DNA from: Lumbricus rubellus
Lineage: Eukaryota; Annelida; Clitellata; Crassiclitellata; Lumbricidae
DNA length: 64,000 nucleotides
Reading direction: 5' to 3'
NCBI GenBank assembly: GCA_945859605.1
Contig: OX243819.1
Coordinates: forward strand, 7,418,419-7,482,418
This document shows positions 34,392 to 44,420 of this stretch, in pieces. Positions within the stretch are counted from its first letter, which is position 1. Each line of letters starts with the position of its first letter. The position numbers and the translations under genes were made by a program. The notes beneath the pieces are model-generated. The model was not told the origin of the DNA and made no database searches. It was given only the letters and a program-made list of their open reading frames with translations.

Positions 34392-35142
34392 AAAAGTGCG
34401 CTTAGCACCTTTGTGCTTCCAGCCATCGATATGCTCAGTCTGCAGTTGCAGAAACTACGGTAGATTGGGACAACGAATCGATGTCTTCTGAAATGCCAGA
34501 GATTCTCATCCCAGCCGGTTTGTCCCATGCCAGGAAGGAGTACCTCTATGCAAAAATACAAAAGTATGTATCAAATGACATGAAGGACAGACTGTGCCCA
34601 AAGCCAGCTGATGCAGTGGAAGATATGAAACTTCAGCTGTGCAGAAAACTGTGCAGCCAACTGTTGTGCCTGTTAAAGAAGTCAGCAGTAGGAAAGCCAA
34701 GCAAGTTGCAGGCAAAAGTCTGCTTACTCGTTCTGTAGCTGCAACATCTGGTACTGAACAAATTCCAACCACCATGGGGCTATCCATGCCTCATAGGAAG
34801 CGTGCTGCTCCAACCTGTGGTTACTGTGGTGTTCAGGGACATAGAGATTCCTTTAGGTTAGGCAAACCTCTGTGTCCAAAACGCAAAGCAGAGTGTGGAC
34901 AAAAATAACTTTTTGCTAGAGCTATTAATGCATGGTGTGTATAATATTATGATTGTTTTAGTGAGTATGGTATTGAAAACTGAACTGAACTCATCAAAGG
35001 ACTGTTGTTTAAACCGAATTTGACATTTTGACTTGCAAACACTTTTGTATCGCAAAGGTTGGCAGTCCACAGATTTAATGAAAATCAGTCTTATGGATTT
35101 GGGTTCAATTGTGACACATAGACCAGCTATATTGGCTGAACC

Positions 35143-35320
35143 CAGGGCTTAAAGTGTGGCAGGACGATCATGGACGGCGTCCTGGCACTTATTTTCAAAT
35201 CCCTATGCCGTCCTGCCACTTATTTGGCCTGCACACCTGAAAATGCAAGGGGCGTCCTGGCACTTCTTTTGAAAAGGTAACAGGCGTCCAGGCACTTATT
35301 ATTTTACACTTTTAGCACTG
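35143..35320. mobile_element. hAT MITE 2 (178 bp) in E2
   Basis: The ends CAGGGCTTAAAGTGT and ACACTTTTAGCACTG are flanked by a perfect 8-bp duplication, gctgaacc (35,135-35,142 and 35,321-35,328). The body repeats 'ggacgatcatggacggcgtc' and 'ggcacttattt' blocks shared with MITE 1. Confidence 0.93.
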
Positions 35321-36372
35321 GCTGAACCTGAGTTATATTTGATTGCCACCATTACGAGGTACTCATAAATTGTGCCCATTGAATAACAGTTAAGGATTTC
35401 TGTGCGAATTGTCTAGACAAAATGTGTCGTGTTTTAAAAACAAATTTCCCGAAAATGTCCAGTTCTCGTGTTAAGCCATGTTTTATCTTATAAGTCGGTC
35501 ATTTATCATCCAATTTTTATCTGGTTTTCAGCAAAATGTTCAGCTCACTTAGCTGGTTTGTGAAGGCATAATAACTCCAAACCCGACTTATGGTACCTTT
35601 TCATATGTCGGGACACATTTACAGTCCCACCGACTACTACAGAATCGTCACTTTGGCACGTCGTCATGATCCTTACTCAGTAGTTCAGCTGATGTTATTA
35701 ACTACAGAAGTATGGCTACTGCCTATGTCAGAAATCGTTCCAAAGACCTGAACGGTGCAAAGGTCAACTGGATGCACATTAAGTGGTTGAGATATGACAA
35801 GTTGCAACCTAATGTGATTCAGTTTCGCAATGGATATGACGGAGAGTTTCGTAAGATGGTGGTTAACACTGGAGCGCGTGGGAGACGCCCAGTGTTGTTT
35901 CCTGAGGCTACTCCGATATTTGTCAATCCACCCGCCATTACTCTGGCCAAGTTCCTGGACTTAATCAGTTCATGCGATTCTCTAGCAATACCAAGAGACT
36001 ATCATGCCTTCTACCACAATCTTCCACACAGTGGTGCCATGAGGGATGCGCTGACTGAGCCAGATGCTAACGAAGACAGTGAGACTGAATGAAGTACAAA
36101 TGATACACCCTTGTGATCCTCGCATACTAATGACCTTTTCATTTTTGAGTGAGGATCACAAAGTCTTTTGGGCTTTTAAATGGGTCATTTTATAAAATAT
36201 TATCAGATCATACATATTACATAATTAAGTACATTACTTTGATGGTAGATGTATAAAACAAGTGCATTCAGAGTGACTGTGTGAATTGATATATGCGATT
36301 CAATATAAAAATCCGTTTTGCCAAGAATGACTTCTCTTACGATACGACCTTATGATTCTCACCCCACGCTAT

Positions 36373-37339
36373 GTTGATGCTGCATTTGACATGAGGGTTC
36401 CACCAAACGAAAGGGCTGGTGGCCAAATTATGTACCAGTAATGTATGTATGTAAGAGTGAGATGAACTTGAGCTCACCAGTTGCACTAGGAGGCGCGCTT
36501 GTGTTGGATTAGTTGGATGTGTATTTACAAGTTAGGCCAAGTGTAGCAAACGACCAGTTCCGGTTCTTGATTGGCTACTGTGGATCACGTGATTACTGGC
36601 CGCCAATGTTGTAACTCCCGTGCAAGTGGATGAGCTGTCTGTAAGAACGGTTGGAGAAAATGGCAAAACTATAGTATCTGGGACCGATGTAAATAGCATG
36701 AAAATCGGTAACATTACCTTCTTCAAAGATTGAACGCTATTGGTGCTATTTTGTTTTCTTTCGTTTCCATGTCAATTTCTCATTCGTTGTCATAAACCAA
36801 ACACCGACTATGCAGGGTAGAGCAATAAAAAAAATCCATTACGAAAGTTGCGATTTCTCGAAAACCGCTGAATATTTTGTTACAAATATTTTCATTATTA
36901 TTCGTAACATATTTTTGCATATTACTTGAAACTTTTATGTCAGTATCTTTATATTTGTGATCATGACATCAGGCAGAAGAAGGAACTGCATTTTTTCAAC
37001 TGAAATTGTACGAATTAGGAAATCATATTTTTACATAAAATAGCCTGTGGTGTGCCATAATTACGTCACTTTCGCTTTGCAGACGGTGTTTTGTTTACAT
37101 ATTGAGTAAAATTACAATTGTAAGCAAACAGTTTTATTGAGCAAAGAAGAAAAAGCCGATATCCATCCAAGCCGTGTTTTGGCCGAAAGAGCCAATTAAG
37201 TTCTCTCCCCCACATCATGGTTTCTGCAGGTATCAGCTATGAGGGTAAAGGACACTTGCACGTTACTGACGAGAGGCCAAAGTCAATGCTAAGTAGCCTA
37301 CTATGTGGAGAATCTTTTGCCTAAGCTTGTCGATGACTG

Positions 37340-37421
<82 letters not shown>

Positions 37422-37829
37422 TCTTGGGAAATCAGTTCACTTTTCAGCAAGATGGAGCGCCCGCTCACGGCGCCAAGCACTTTAGCCCAAATTTTTCTTT
37501 AATTGGCTGAAATATTAAGAAAAATTCCCGTCACGTTTGCCTGAAAATTCTGATGACCTTTTTTTCTTTTAGTCAAACGGTACTTTTGCCCACATTTAAA
37601 AAAACTTTTTTTATTTCTCCGGGTCTGCTTGCCCAAAAAATCAGACTTGCCCGAAAAATTTAGGGGGCCATTTGCCCCTCCGTTTACCCCTCCTACGCCT
37701 ATGGGGGTAATGGAGTATTGATTTTTTACGAAGGCCACATCCAAAGTTTTTGTATTGGTTCATATTTTCTTAAAAACGGTTGTGCAATTGTACGTACAGG
37801 CATGCCCATTCCTTTGTGTTGTGTTTCAG
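36373..37829. other. non-coding region with (CA)n
   Basis: No gene is recognised. A (CA)n tract runs from 37,341 to 37,419 and produces artificial Thr-His frames. Near 37,640-37,710 'cctacgcctatggggg' looks like the end of a dispersed MITE, without a partner found. Confidence 0.5.
37341..37419. repeat. (CA)n microsatellite
   Basis: About 39 uninterrupted CA units. Confidence 0.97.
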
Positions 37830-37989
37830 ACGAACTATTTAACTCAGATTGGTGATATGTCTGTTGGTGAGAACACCAGGAGAATATTGGCAGGTCTCAT
37901 GACTACAGATCTTGCGAAGCAATTGACGTTGCATGGCAGTTCCAAAAAATATGCCTTCAAGGATATGCATTTGAATGAAATTCTTGTTG
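37830..37989 (+). CDS. orphan exon, DUF4806-like
   Basis: An open 160-nt segment bounded by a good acceptor (gtgtttcag) and donor (TTG|gtaagag). It encodes about 53 residues including NTRRILAGLMTTDLAKQLT and KKYAFKDM. This pattern resembles the DUF4806 domain found in many multi-copy animal genes of unknown role. No partner exon could be fixed, although acceptor-like sites occur near 38,240 and 38,328. It may be part of a transposon-carried gene. Confidence 0.4.
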
Positions 37990-39422
37990 GTAAGAGATCG
38001 GCTTGATTTCCAACAACAGAATGGTATTATTAGCTTGTGATAAAACACTACCGGTACAGTACAATTTGGGTATTTAAGATGTATTGATCTGCATTATTAT
38101 TTATTTTTCTCTTTCTTTGGTTGCCTTTTTGCAATTCAGAGAAGTAAGGTTTGTTGAGGACATACATGTATCTACTACATGGGTTAAATAATGTCAAACA
38201 GGAATACATACTCACAATTATGATTGATTGTAGGCTATTATTTCAGTGCAAAATATCAAGCTATGTATGATCATTTTCGACCATTGTATTTTGGTAATTA
38301 TTCAAACAGAATTGTCAATTTGCTTTTAGGAGTTGTTTTCATTAATGGTGAACAGAAATCTCTTAAGCTGCCAGAATTGACAGAAGATCTCTCGATGAAC
38401 ATCCGTGCGGAGACCCTTCAGCCGGACAAAACCCGTGTCCATATAGAAGTCGTTGAGTGTACGGTCACCTTCGACTGGATGCTGGACTCGCCACAGTCTG
38501 CTGCTGTTCCACTCTCCACTTGTACCACAATAGGAGAAGTAAAGATCGGACTATTTGTGCTTACAATATTGTCAGTCTCTAGCTGAGAGGTCAGTGTCAA
38601 GTGAGGTGTGCGACTGCACATGAACAACTATAGCAGTCCACAGAAAAGAAGTTAAATGGGAAAGACTGGGACAGATGCAAAGACTGATACAGTGTCACAT
38701 ACAGCTACATGAGAGACGGTCAGGTTTCCTCTTTACGGACCATCCGTATAATACGTAGACAATTTTTTTTCTTTTTTCTGCCATACCCAGTTGCAATTCA
38801 TACAGTTTGTGGAACCCTCCTATGCATACGTACAAATAAGCTTCTCTACCCCTGTTCCAAACATTAATTAGCTAGTCATTAAACAACCTAGCAACCTAAG
38901 GAAACCCTGCCTTAGGCACTGATAAATGGTCTTGGTACAGTGTTTCGATTACTGTTTGGGATACATGATTTGCATTATTTATGGTCCATTTGCTACGACT
39001 GTTGAGAAATCTGTTAATAAAGTTTATTGCACTGTTGAGCAATGTATGATGTGCAGGTCTACATTAGACAGTAGTGTGTGAAACTGCATCTACATAATGT
39101 AGACAGTTGAACTGTTAGTGTGAAGTGAGAGCAGATCAGATGCTGATTTGGTGATTGCATGTGTGTGTATGCGGTTGTGTCTGTAAGTCTGTCTGTGCTT
39201 GGTGCCTACTTATTAAGGAAGGCGTTGTGTAGCAACTTCATGTTTTGGAGGCGTCATGTAGCGAGATGCAGAACAAATGGGTTAATAAACGAAGATTATT
39301 ATTATAATAATTATTATGTTCATTCCATGTATTCATTGTATGGACTTTGCTGTCTTCATGAAAGCCTGAGTTATTTACTTAGATCGTTAGGCACTAATTG
39401 GACATGATCATTGTTGTTTCAG
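37990..39422. other. region with unassigned open segments
   Basis: An open frame at 38,224-38,586 follows an acceptor-like 'tttcag' and contains KLPELTEDLSMNIRAE, which I do not recognise. It could be exons of the DUF4806-like gene or chance. The rest has no signal. Confidence 0.35.
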
Positions 39423-39930
39423 TTTCTAACAACAACGACACAGCTGTCACAGACGAGTGCCAAACAACATCTGAAAGCCTATAAAAAAGCACTGCAGATG
39501 CTACATCCCAGTCGGTAACTGCTTCAACAGGTGATGCCACTTTTTAATTGTGCACGTTGTCGCACTTTAAACAATCGTATAAAGAAACTGCAGAAACAGT
39601 TATCAATGAAGGCTCGTCTCGTTGCTGTTCTACGTGTTAGGCATAAAGTGGCATTGAGAAAAGGAAAATTTCAAAAGAAAAATGCACTTTTGGTTAAGAA
39701 ATTTTTGAACATCGATCAGCAGAAGGCAGTGGGCAAGAGTACACAGAGGGGTTCTAAATGGAGTTCAGCAAAGGTGAAAATGCACTGCAACTGCATTTTG
39801 TATGTGGTCCAACTGGTTACCATCTGCCATTGTCTCAGCTGCCATCACTGCACACGCAGCATCCAATTTGTGAAATTTGAGAGTGGAATTTGAACAGAAG
39901 TTTTCCAATATCTTGCCATAAAAGTTCGAA
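39423..39930 (+). pseudogene. P-superfamily (THAP9-like) transposase, N-terminal part
   Basis: After an acceptor (gtttcag) at 39,422, the frame gives a coiled-coil-like LNNRIKKLQKQL stretch. KWSSAKVK follows and, after a one-base shift, ALQLHFVCGPTGYHLPLSQLP, a hallmark of P/THAP9 transposases. KFESGI and EVFQYLAIKV come next, separated by a stop. The gene resumes at 42,215 on the far side of a piggyBac element. Confidence 0.75.
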
Positions 39931-41795
39931 GCGCGAGCATTCAGACTAACCTTTACGCTGTTCAAATTCGTCCTGAGAAACCCCTCAAGCTGACAGTTCC
40001 AGAGTTAGAAAAGTTTCTGGGCATAACCATGTGGATGTCTCTGATCGTACTACCCAGTGCAAGAAGATACTGGAATGCCAAATACAAAGTAAACAACGTA
40101 TCAGAAGTCATGACAGTCAACAGATGGGAAGAAATCAAGCGTTTTATCCACTTCAACGATAATACGGCTGCAGAACCAGATGGCGATCGACTGCATAAGA
40201 TCAGACCACTAATCACACAGATTCGCGATTGTCTCAATACAATTCCTAAGGAGGAGTCATTGTGTGTAGACGAACAAGTTGTGCCTTTCAAAGGTCGCAG
40301 CAGACTGAAGCAGTACAATAAAAGCAAACCTCACAAGTGGGGTTAAAAGATCTGGGTACTCTCTGGTAAATCAGGTTTTGCATATGACATGGAAGTGTAT
40401 ACGGGTAAAGAAAATCATGTCCTTGCTAAAGAAAAGGATTGTGGACCAAGTGCCAACGTCGTAGTGCGCCTGGCCAGGACCATTCCACCTGTTGGACACA
40501 AGTTGTACTTTGACAATTATTTTACTAGCATTGATCTGCTTGTGTATTTGGAACACCAATCTATACAAAGTATTGGGACAGTGAGAGTAAACAGGCTGCA
40601 GGGTTTTTCTGCGAAATCTGAAAAAGATTTGAAGAAGATTGGCCGCGGATCCATGGCGGAGTACACGACTGATGTAGATGGGGTCACCATTACATTTGTA
40701 CAGTGGTATGACAACAAAGTCGTCAACCTTCTTTCAACATATGTGGGCACAGAGCCCAGAATAAAAGTGATGCGATGGTTTTCGGCACAGAAAGCAAGAA
40801 AGGAAATTGACTGCCCTCAGATAATCTCCATCTATAACCAGCACATGGGTGGTGTTGATTTGCTTGACAGCCTCATGGGACTTTATCGAATTACCATTCG
40901 ATCAAAGAAATGGTATCACAGACTGTTCTTCCATTATCTGGACATGGCTGTAGTGAACGCATGGCTACTGTACAGGCAAGCTCGTTCGCAACAAAACAAC
41001 ACATCGGAAGTTCTCAGATTGGCAGAATTCAAGGCTCAGATTGCAGAAGGCAAGATAGTCAAGTGTGATAGTCTCACTCAACAATTTGTCTTTTACTTGC
41101 CGTCACACAATTATTTCTCTCATCATATTTTTATTTATTGAATTTTGTCTTTTTCAGTTCTGATTTTCTTCTTTCTAAATCATCAACTTGTGTGTCAGCA
41201 ACTTTCGAGTCATTGCCACACGCCGATCGCAACTTATGTGAATGAGACAGTGCGACTAGCTTGGACAGATCCACAATTTATTTTGAGATGGTACCATTGG
41301 CTTGCACTGCTCTGCAGTTTATTTGCTGTATGCATCTATATTTAGATTGCAATTGGCCTGACTGTGTTGAGTGAATGCAATCTTTTATTTTTGTTTCATG
41401 TGTATTACTGATATATGAAGAATTTTTTATGAAGGTAAAACTTTGATAAAAATACTGCACATTAGATTTTGCATGCATAGTAATGTGTTTCGATCTCTGG
41501 TTTTGCTGTAGGTTTGTGTAAATCTAATAAAGGCACAAATAGGAAGAGAGCGGGTCGACCGAGCATGGAGGGTCAACTTCAATCGGTCACGAAGAAGGCA
41601 AGACGTAGGCATCCTATGCCAATTGCTGATGTTCGCACAGACGACACCAGCCACTGGCCAACTTGGACCGTCGAAAGACTGTGCTGCCGTCTACCTGGTT
41701 GTAGTGGACAATCACGTGTTTCCTGCGAAAAGTGCAACATAAGTCTATGCTTCTCAAAGGACAAAAACTGTTTCAAGCGGTTTCACACGGAGTAA
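39931..41795 (+). pseudogene. piggyBac transposase (PGBD-like), nonsense mutated
   Basis: DDE_Tnp_1_7-type domain. It starts at SIQTNLYAVQ without the usual acidic N-terminus. The catalytic aspartates are visible in CVDEQVVPFKG, LYFDNYFTS and HMGGVDLLD. A stop (TAA) replaces the expected residue in HKWG*KIW near 40,344. Exon 1 ends at 41,049 and exon 2 (41,512-41,795) follows in frame. The donor is gcaag rather than gtaag, giving a likely GC-AG intron. Exon 2 encodes the family's C-terminal cysteine-rich zinc domain (CCRLPGCSG, CEKCNISLC). One nonsense change and the missing N-terminus make it inactive. Confidence 0.9.
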
Positions 41796-42214
41796 CAGTA
41801 ATTTATTTGTGTAACTGCATTTGTCCCTTGCGATCAGGGAAAATGCAGTACAAAACATTGAAGATGAGTGATTGCGTGTTTTATGCTGAGATTTTCTGAG
41901 TACTTTCATGGTCGTGTTCATTCTCTGTAGTGCATGCTCCATTTTCTTACATGAACTTTCATGCTATTGCATAATTATGTGGATACATTTATGCAAAATA
42001 AATAATAATTTTGCAGATATTGCCGACCCATGAAGATGCATTCGATTGGTTACGTTGTGCATGAAGATGCCGATTGGCATTTCATACATTTTGGTCATTT
42101 ATTCACCTTTAATAAAAAAATTCTTTAGATAATATTTTTCCCATAGTGTGTACACTAATACCAAAAAAAATTTAGTTAAAAAAATTTATTAAAAAAAATT
42201 CATGCGGTAGAGGG
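39931..42214 (+). mobile_element. piggyBac element, left end missing, inserted in P gene
   Basis: The right end 'gcggtagaggg' abuts TTAA (42,215-42,218), which is part of the P coding sequence (LTLDEM). At the left, piggyBac coding starts abruptly next to P coding near 39,930-39,945, with no TTAA or TIR. A deletion probably removed the left end and some P sequence. Confidence 0.75.
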
Positions 42215-42670
42215 TTAACATTGGATGAGATGTCGATAACACCTGATGTTGAATTTGATACCTGGAGGAGACATTTAACAGTTCATGTAACGTTGTCAGA
42301 TAAAAGTGGTGTTGCTACACACAGTTTGGTCGATATGTTGGGTGGCATCACAACACACTGGAAGCAAACTGGTGCGTCTTATTACACTGCAAATTCCACA
42401 AATGGAAGTGTGTCTTTGCTCCGATTGTGTTAAGCATTATTGAACGCTGTTACGATGTTGGTTTGAATGTTGCTGCCATTACCTACGATATGCTAACTGG
42501 ACAATGTGGAAAAAACTTGGCATACTGTGTGGAAAACAGGCTGCAACCATTATAACTCATTTCCTCGTCCATGCATCCCAGAGAACAAAATTTGTGTTTC
42601 TGCTGATGTGCCACATGTGATAAAGAATGTTAGAAATCACATGGTCATAATACTGTGCTTATTCCTTTTT
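42215..42670 (+). pseudogene. P-superfamily transposase, central part
   Basis: LTLDEMSITPDVEFDTW carries the first aspartate of the P-element RNase H-like core. ATHSLVDMLGGITTHWKQT and, after a shift near 42,408, PIVLSIIERCYDVGLNV follow. A further block, SADVPHVIKNVRN, is at about 42,601-42,640. Frameshifts show decay. It continues the fragment at 39,423-39,930. Confidence 0.8.
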
Positions 42671-43017
42671 TCCCATTATGTAAATGTTTTAATAGGGGAA
42701 GGCGTACACTGTTGTTCACCGTACACAGCAGGTCACGGCACTTAAATGACGGCTGCTTTACCTAGGGAGATAAAAGTACCCGGGTAGGTCAGCAAGACTG
42801 AATATGTGTCGCTTCAACTGGAAACGTCTTTTGGGTCGCTTATTAATTTCGGAGACTGAAATAATTTGCATTTTAAAGTTTTTACCTCATTCACGTAAAA
42901 TTTTACATACCATTTACTACTTATATTTATAAAACGATATTTAACAAACAAGGTTGTCATAACCTCCCCTATGAACATCTATGTCTTGTTCTATAATTCT
43001 AGAGTATATTATCCAGC
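42671..43017. other. non-coding gap
   Basis: Nothing recognised between the P remnant and the pogo-like exon. Confidence 0.5.
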
Positions 43018-43395
43018 AGCTGAAGTATGGGAAGAAAAAAGTCACAAAGGAAAATAGGCATTGTTGCACCAGAACTAATGAAAGATGCAGTATCAAGAGT
43101 TATCTGTGTGACAACAGAAGTATCAGATCTGCAGCCAAAGAATTTGGCATATCCTACTCTACACGGCATCAATATATATTGAAGGCAAATAATGTTGGCA
43201 TAGAAACAACGAATTTTGAAGCAAATTACTCTGTTCGCAAAGTGTTTAGTCAAAAAGAAGAGGCATTTCTGCACGATTATTTCATTGAGGCATCTAAACA
43301 TAACTTTGGATTGACACAGAAGGAGGCTAGAAAGCTTGCATTTGATTTTGCAGTAGCAAATCATAAGGAATACCCACCGCCGTGCTCGCTGTGCT
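43018..43395 (+). pseudogene. pogo/Tigger-like transposase, N-terminal HTH part
   Basis: SIRSAAKEFGISYSTRHQYI fits a psq-type helix-turn-helix. The following FSQKEEAFLHDYF and GLTQKEARKLAFDFA blocks fit the CENP-B-like DNA-binding region of pogo/Jerky-type transposases. The frame ends near 43,395, where LINE sequence begins. The DDE domain is absent, so it is a fragment. Confidence 0.65.
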
Positions 43396-43600
43396 GAGCG
43401 AGGTTCCCACAAAACCAAGGATCCCAGTGATTGGTTGATATGGATAAAGCAACTTCGTTCCCTTCACACACTATACCATCACAAAGAGGCTGCCTACTGG
43501 GAGAATCTTGTTTCGCGAAATGAGAAGAACCCACGACGTCTCTGGTCTTCCATTTCGGGACTTCCTAGTAATGCTCTGCGTTTCTTAAGTGTCACTGGGT
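43396..43600 (+). pseudogene. LINE fragment (endonuclease to RT linker)
   Basis: The plus frame gives SDWLIWIKQLRSLHTLYHHK, AAYWENLVSRNEKNPRRLW and SSISGLPS, matching the region between endonuclease and reverse transcriptase in many non-LTR elements. No flanking parts remain. It abuts the pogo-like fragment directly. Confidence 0.6.
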
Positions 43601-44420
43601 GAATGTCCTGTGAGACGCAACCTATGATCATTGCAGCATTGGTGTAAAAATCTTGGCTCAGCCAGTCAAACTCTAAAATAGCATTCTCTGCCCTCCCCGT
43701 AGGTTTGTCTGGCCGTGTTAGGATGCGTATATCTATGTCAGTCGCTGACCCTTATCAGTAGCTCGAGGGATTAATTGCCAACTTTGAATCTCAGTCACCA
43801 GTCCCTCTCCTGTAGGTTTGCTGGGCCACAGAATCTACACCACCTCACTGTCCTCCTCATCATCATCATCATGCACCATGAGCCGTGTGCTCGTAGACCT
43901 GAGTCCAGTGTAAGCTTCGTCTTCTCTCTCCAAGTGCCTGCCGTACTTGCTCTGTGTAGGCCTGTTTTATACAGAAACGATAATTATTTCTCATTGCTGG
44001 CACAGTTTCCAAACAGTCAGCAAGAAATGTCATTGTCTAAGCCAGCTAAGGGAAAAAAATCATGACAACGAAGACAGTAAAATGCCGAGAAAAGAGCTGT
44101 CTCTACATTCAAAGCCACGAAACCGACTTGAAGTGAATCACTTGGACATGCTGATGAGAATTAACTTTTATCTGATGAGTGGAGATGGACACACAGTTGA
44201 CCTGGATAATGTGGATATGGAGCACAATTATTGGAAAAACAGCACTATCAGAAGACATCCAGTCATCTCTGACGCATCGTTTTCTTCGCAGCTGCATTCT
44301 CCGTCTTCGTCGTTGTCATCCCAGGCAACGGAGATCTATGACTATGAGGCCGCTAACGAATGCGAGGGCGCAGGTGAAGAAGTGCACGACAAAGATTTAG
44401 ATCATGTTGCAACTCCTTAG
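43601..44420 (+). other. region with unassigned ORF, possible hAT tail
   Basis: An open frame at 43,947-44,420 contains KPRNRLEVNHLDMLMRINF and ends in an acidic region. The first stretch resembles the segment after the hAT dimerisation domain, but the match is too short to assert. A (CAT)n run lies near 43,858. Confidence 0.3.

Larger units (their letters stand above)
29876..34426 (+). mobile_element. E3: inner, apparently intact DNA transposon
   Basis: Perfect 35-bp TIRs at 29,876-29,910 and 34,392-34,426 begin atggctggaagcacaaaggt. The element is 4551 bp. Copies of GCACAAAGGTGCTAA or close variants recur inside the ends (29,965, 30,072 reversed, 34,181). I could not find a clean TSD: taat and cgat flank the ends. 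It encodes a complete three-exon transposase. Being innermost and undamaged, it is the youngest of the three nested elements. Confidence 0.9.
27746..34908 (+). pseudogene. E2 transposase (DUF7869-like, type B), interrupted
   Basis: The ATG at 27,746 starts an acidic N-terminus, then cysteine motifs (KKCCSNNCL), then MHTFHGMPVC near 28,462. The presumed catalytic core follows: SFDFAQQVF, VGPIYFLVPYK, NADNCVGQNKN and ISGHTKFGPD. The C-terminus ends in a zinc knuckle-like APTCGYCGVQGHRD at about 34,809-34,850, beyond the E3 insertion. Breaks: an 80-bp tandem duplication at 28,204-28,350, a one-base shift near 29,370, a hAT MITE at 29,689, E3 at 29,876, and another shift near 34,640. It belongs to a different branch from the E1/E3 proteins but shares the D / D-x-C-x-GQN / GH-x5-D pattern. 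Confidence 0.82.
26856..35616 (+). mobile_element. E2: middle DNA transposon of the nest, TSD ATTT
   Basis: Perfect 34-bp TIRs (26,856-26,889 and 35,583-35,616) begin gtgtcccgacatatgaaaag. The 4-bp duplication ATTT is at 26,852-26,855 and 35,617-35,620. Removing E2 plus one ATTT rejoins the E1 exon in frame, so the boundaries are secure. E2 encodes a type B transposase and was later hit by E3 and by two hAT MITEs. Confidence 0.95.
24453..36092 (+). pseudogene. E1 transposase (DUF7869-like, type A), interrupted and frameshifted
   Basis: Exon 1 (24,453-24,612) gives an acidic N-terminus and ends at a gtatgt donor. Exon 2 starts after tttcag at 25,137. It carries nine 14-residue repeats (EPSTGTSADVTTPS), a basic KRKRD patch, then the zinc-cysteine and catalytic regions up to 26,855. 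There E2 is inserted, and the C-terminal part resumes at 35,617-36,092. Recognisable motifs are VTFDLQQVL, YSDTCGGQNRN and GHSQMECD, the presumed acidic triad. It is homologous over most of its length to the E3 protein. Breaks: an extra A in an A-run near 25,597, a (TA)n expansion at 26,288-26,330, the E2 insertion, and a small deletion near 35,690. The DUF7869 assignment is from memory. Confidence 0.82.
24181..36368 (+). mobile_element. E1: outer DNA transposon of the nest, TSD CTAT
   Basis: Ends: cgtgtgccgagaatcacaag at 24,181 and its imperfect complement finishing at 36,368 (26 of 30 bases). The 4-bp duplication CTAT is at 24,177-24,180 and 36,369-36,372. Without the inserted E2 it is about 3.4 kb. 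Six copies of a GRATCACAAGGTYGTAT-like motif sit near the ends (24,191, 24,362, 24,391, 36,103, 36,153, 36,342), probably transposase binding sites. It encodes one spliced, now broken, transposase. Confidence 0.85.

Noticed and set aside
24356..36364. A perfect 23-bp inverted pair beginning gggtgagaatcataaggtc as the ends of E1
   Set aside because: No TSD flanks it. Moving the left end outward to 24,181 gives matching ends, a symmetric array of motifs and a perfect CTAT duplication.
37303..37502. ORFs rich in Thr-His
   Set aside because: Produced by the (CA)n microsatellite.
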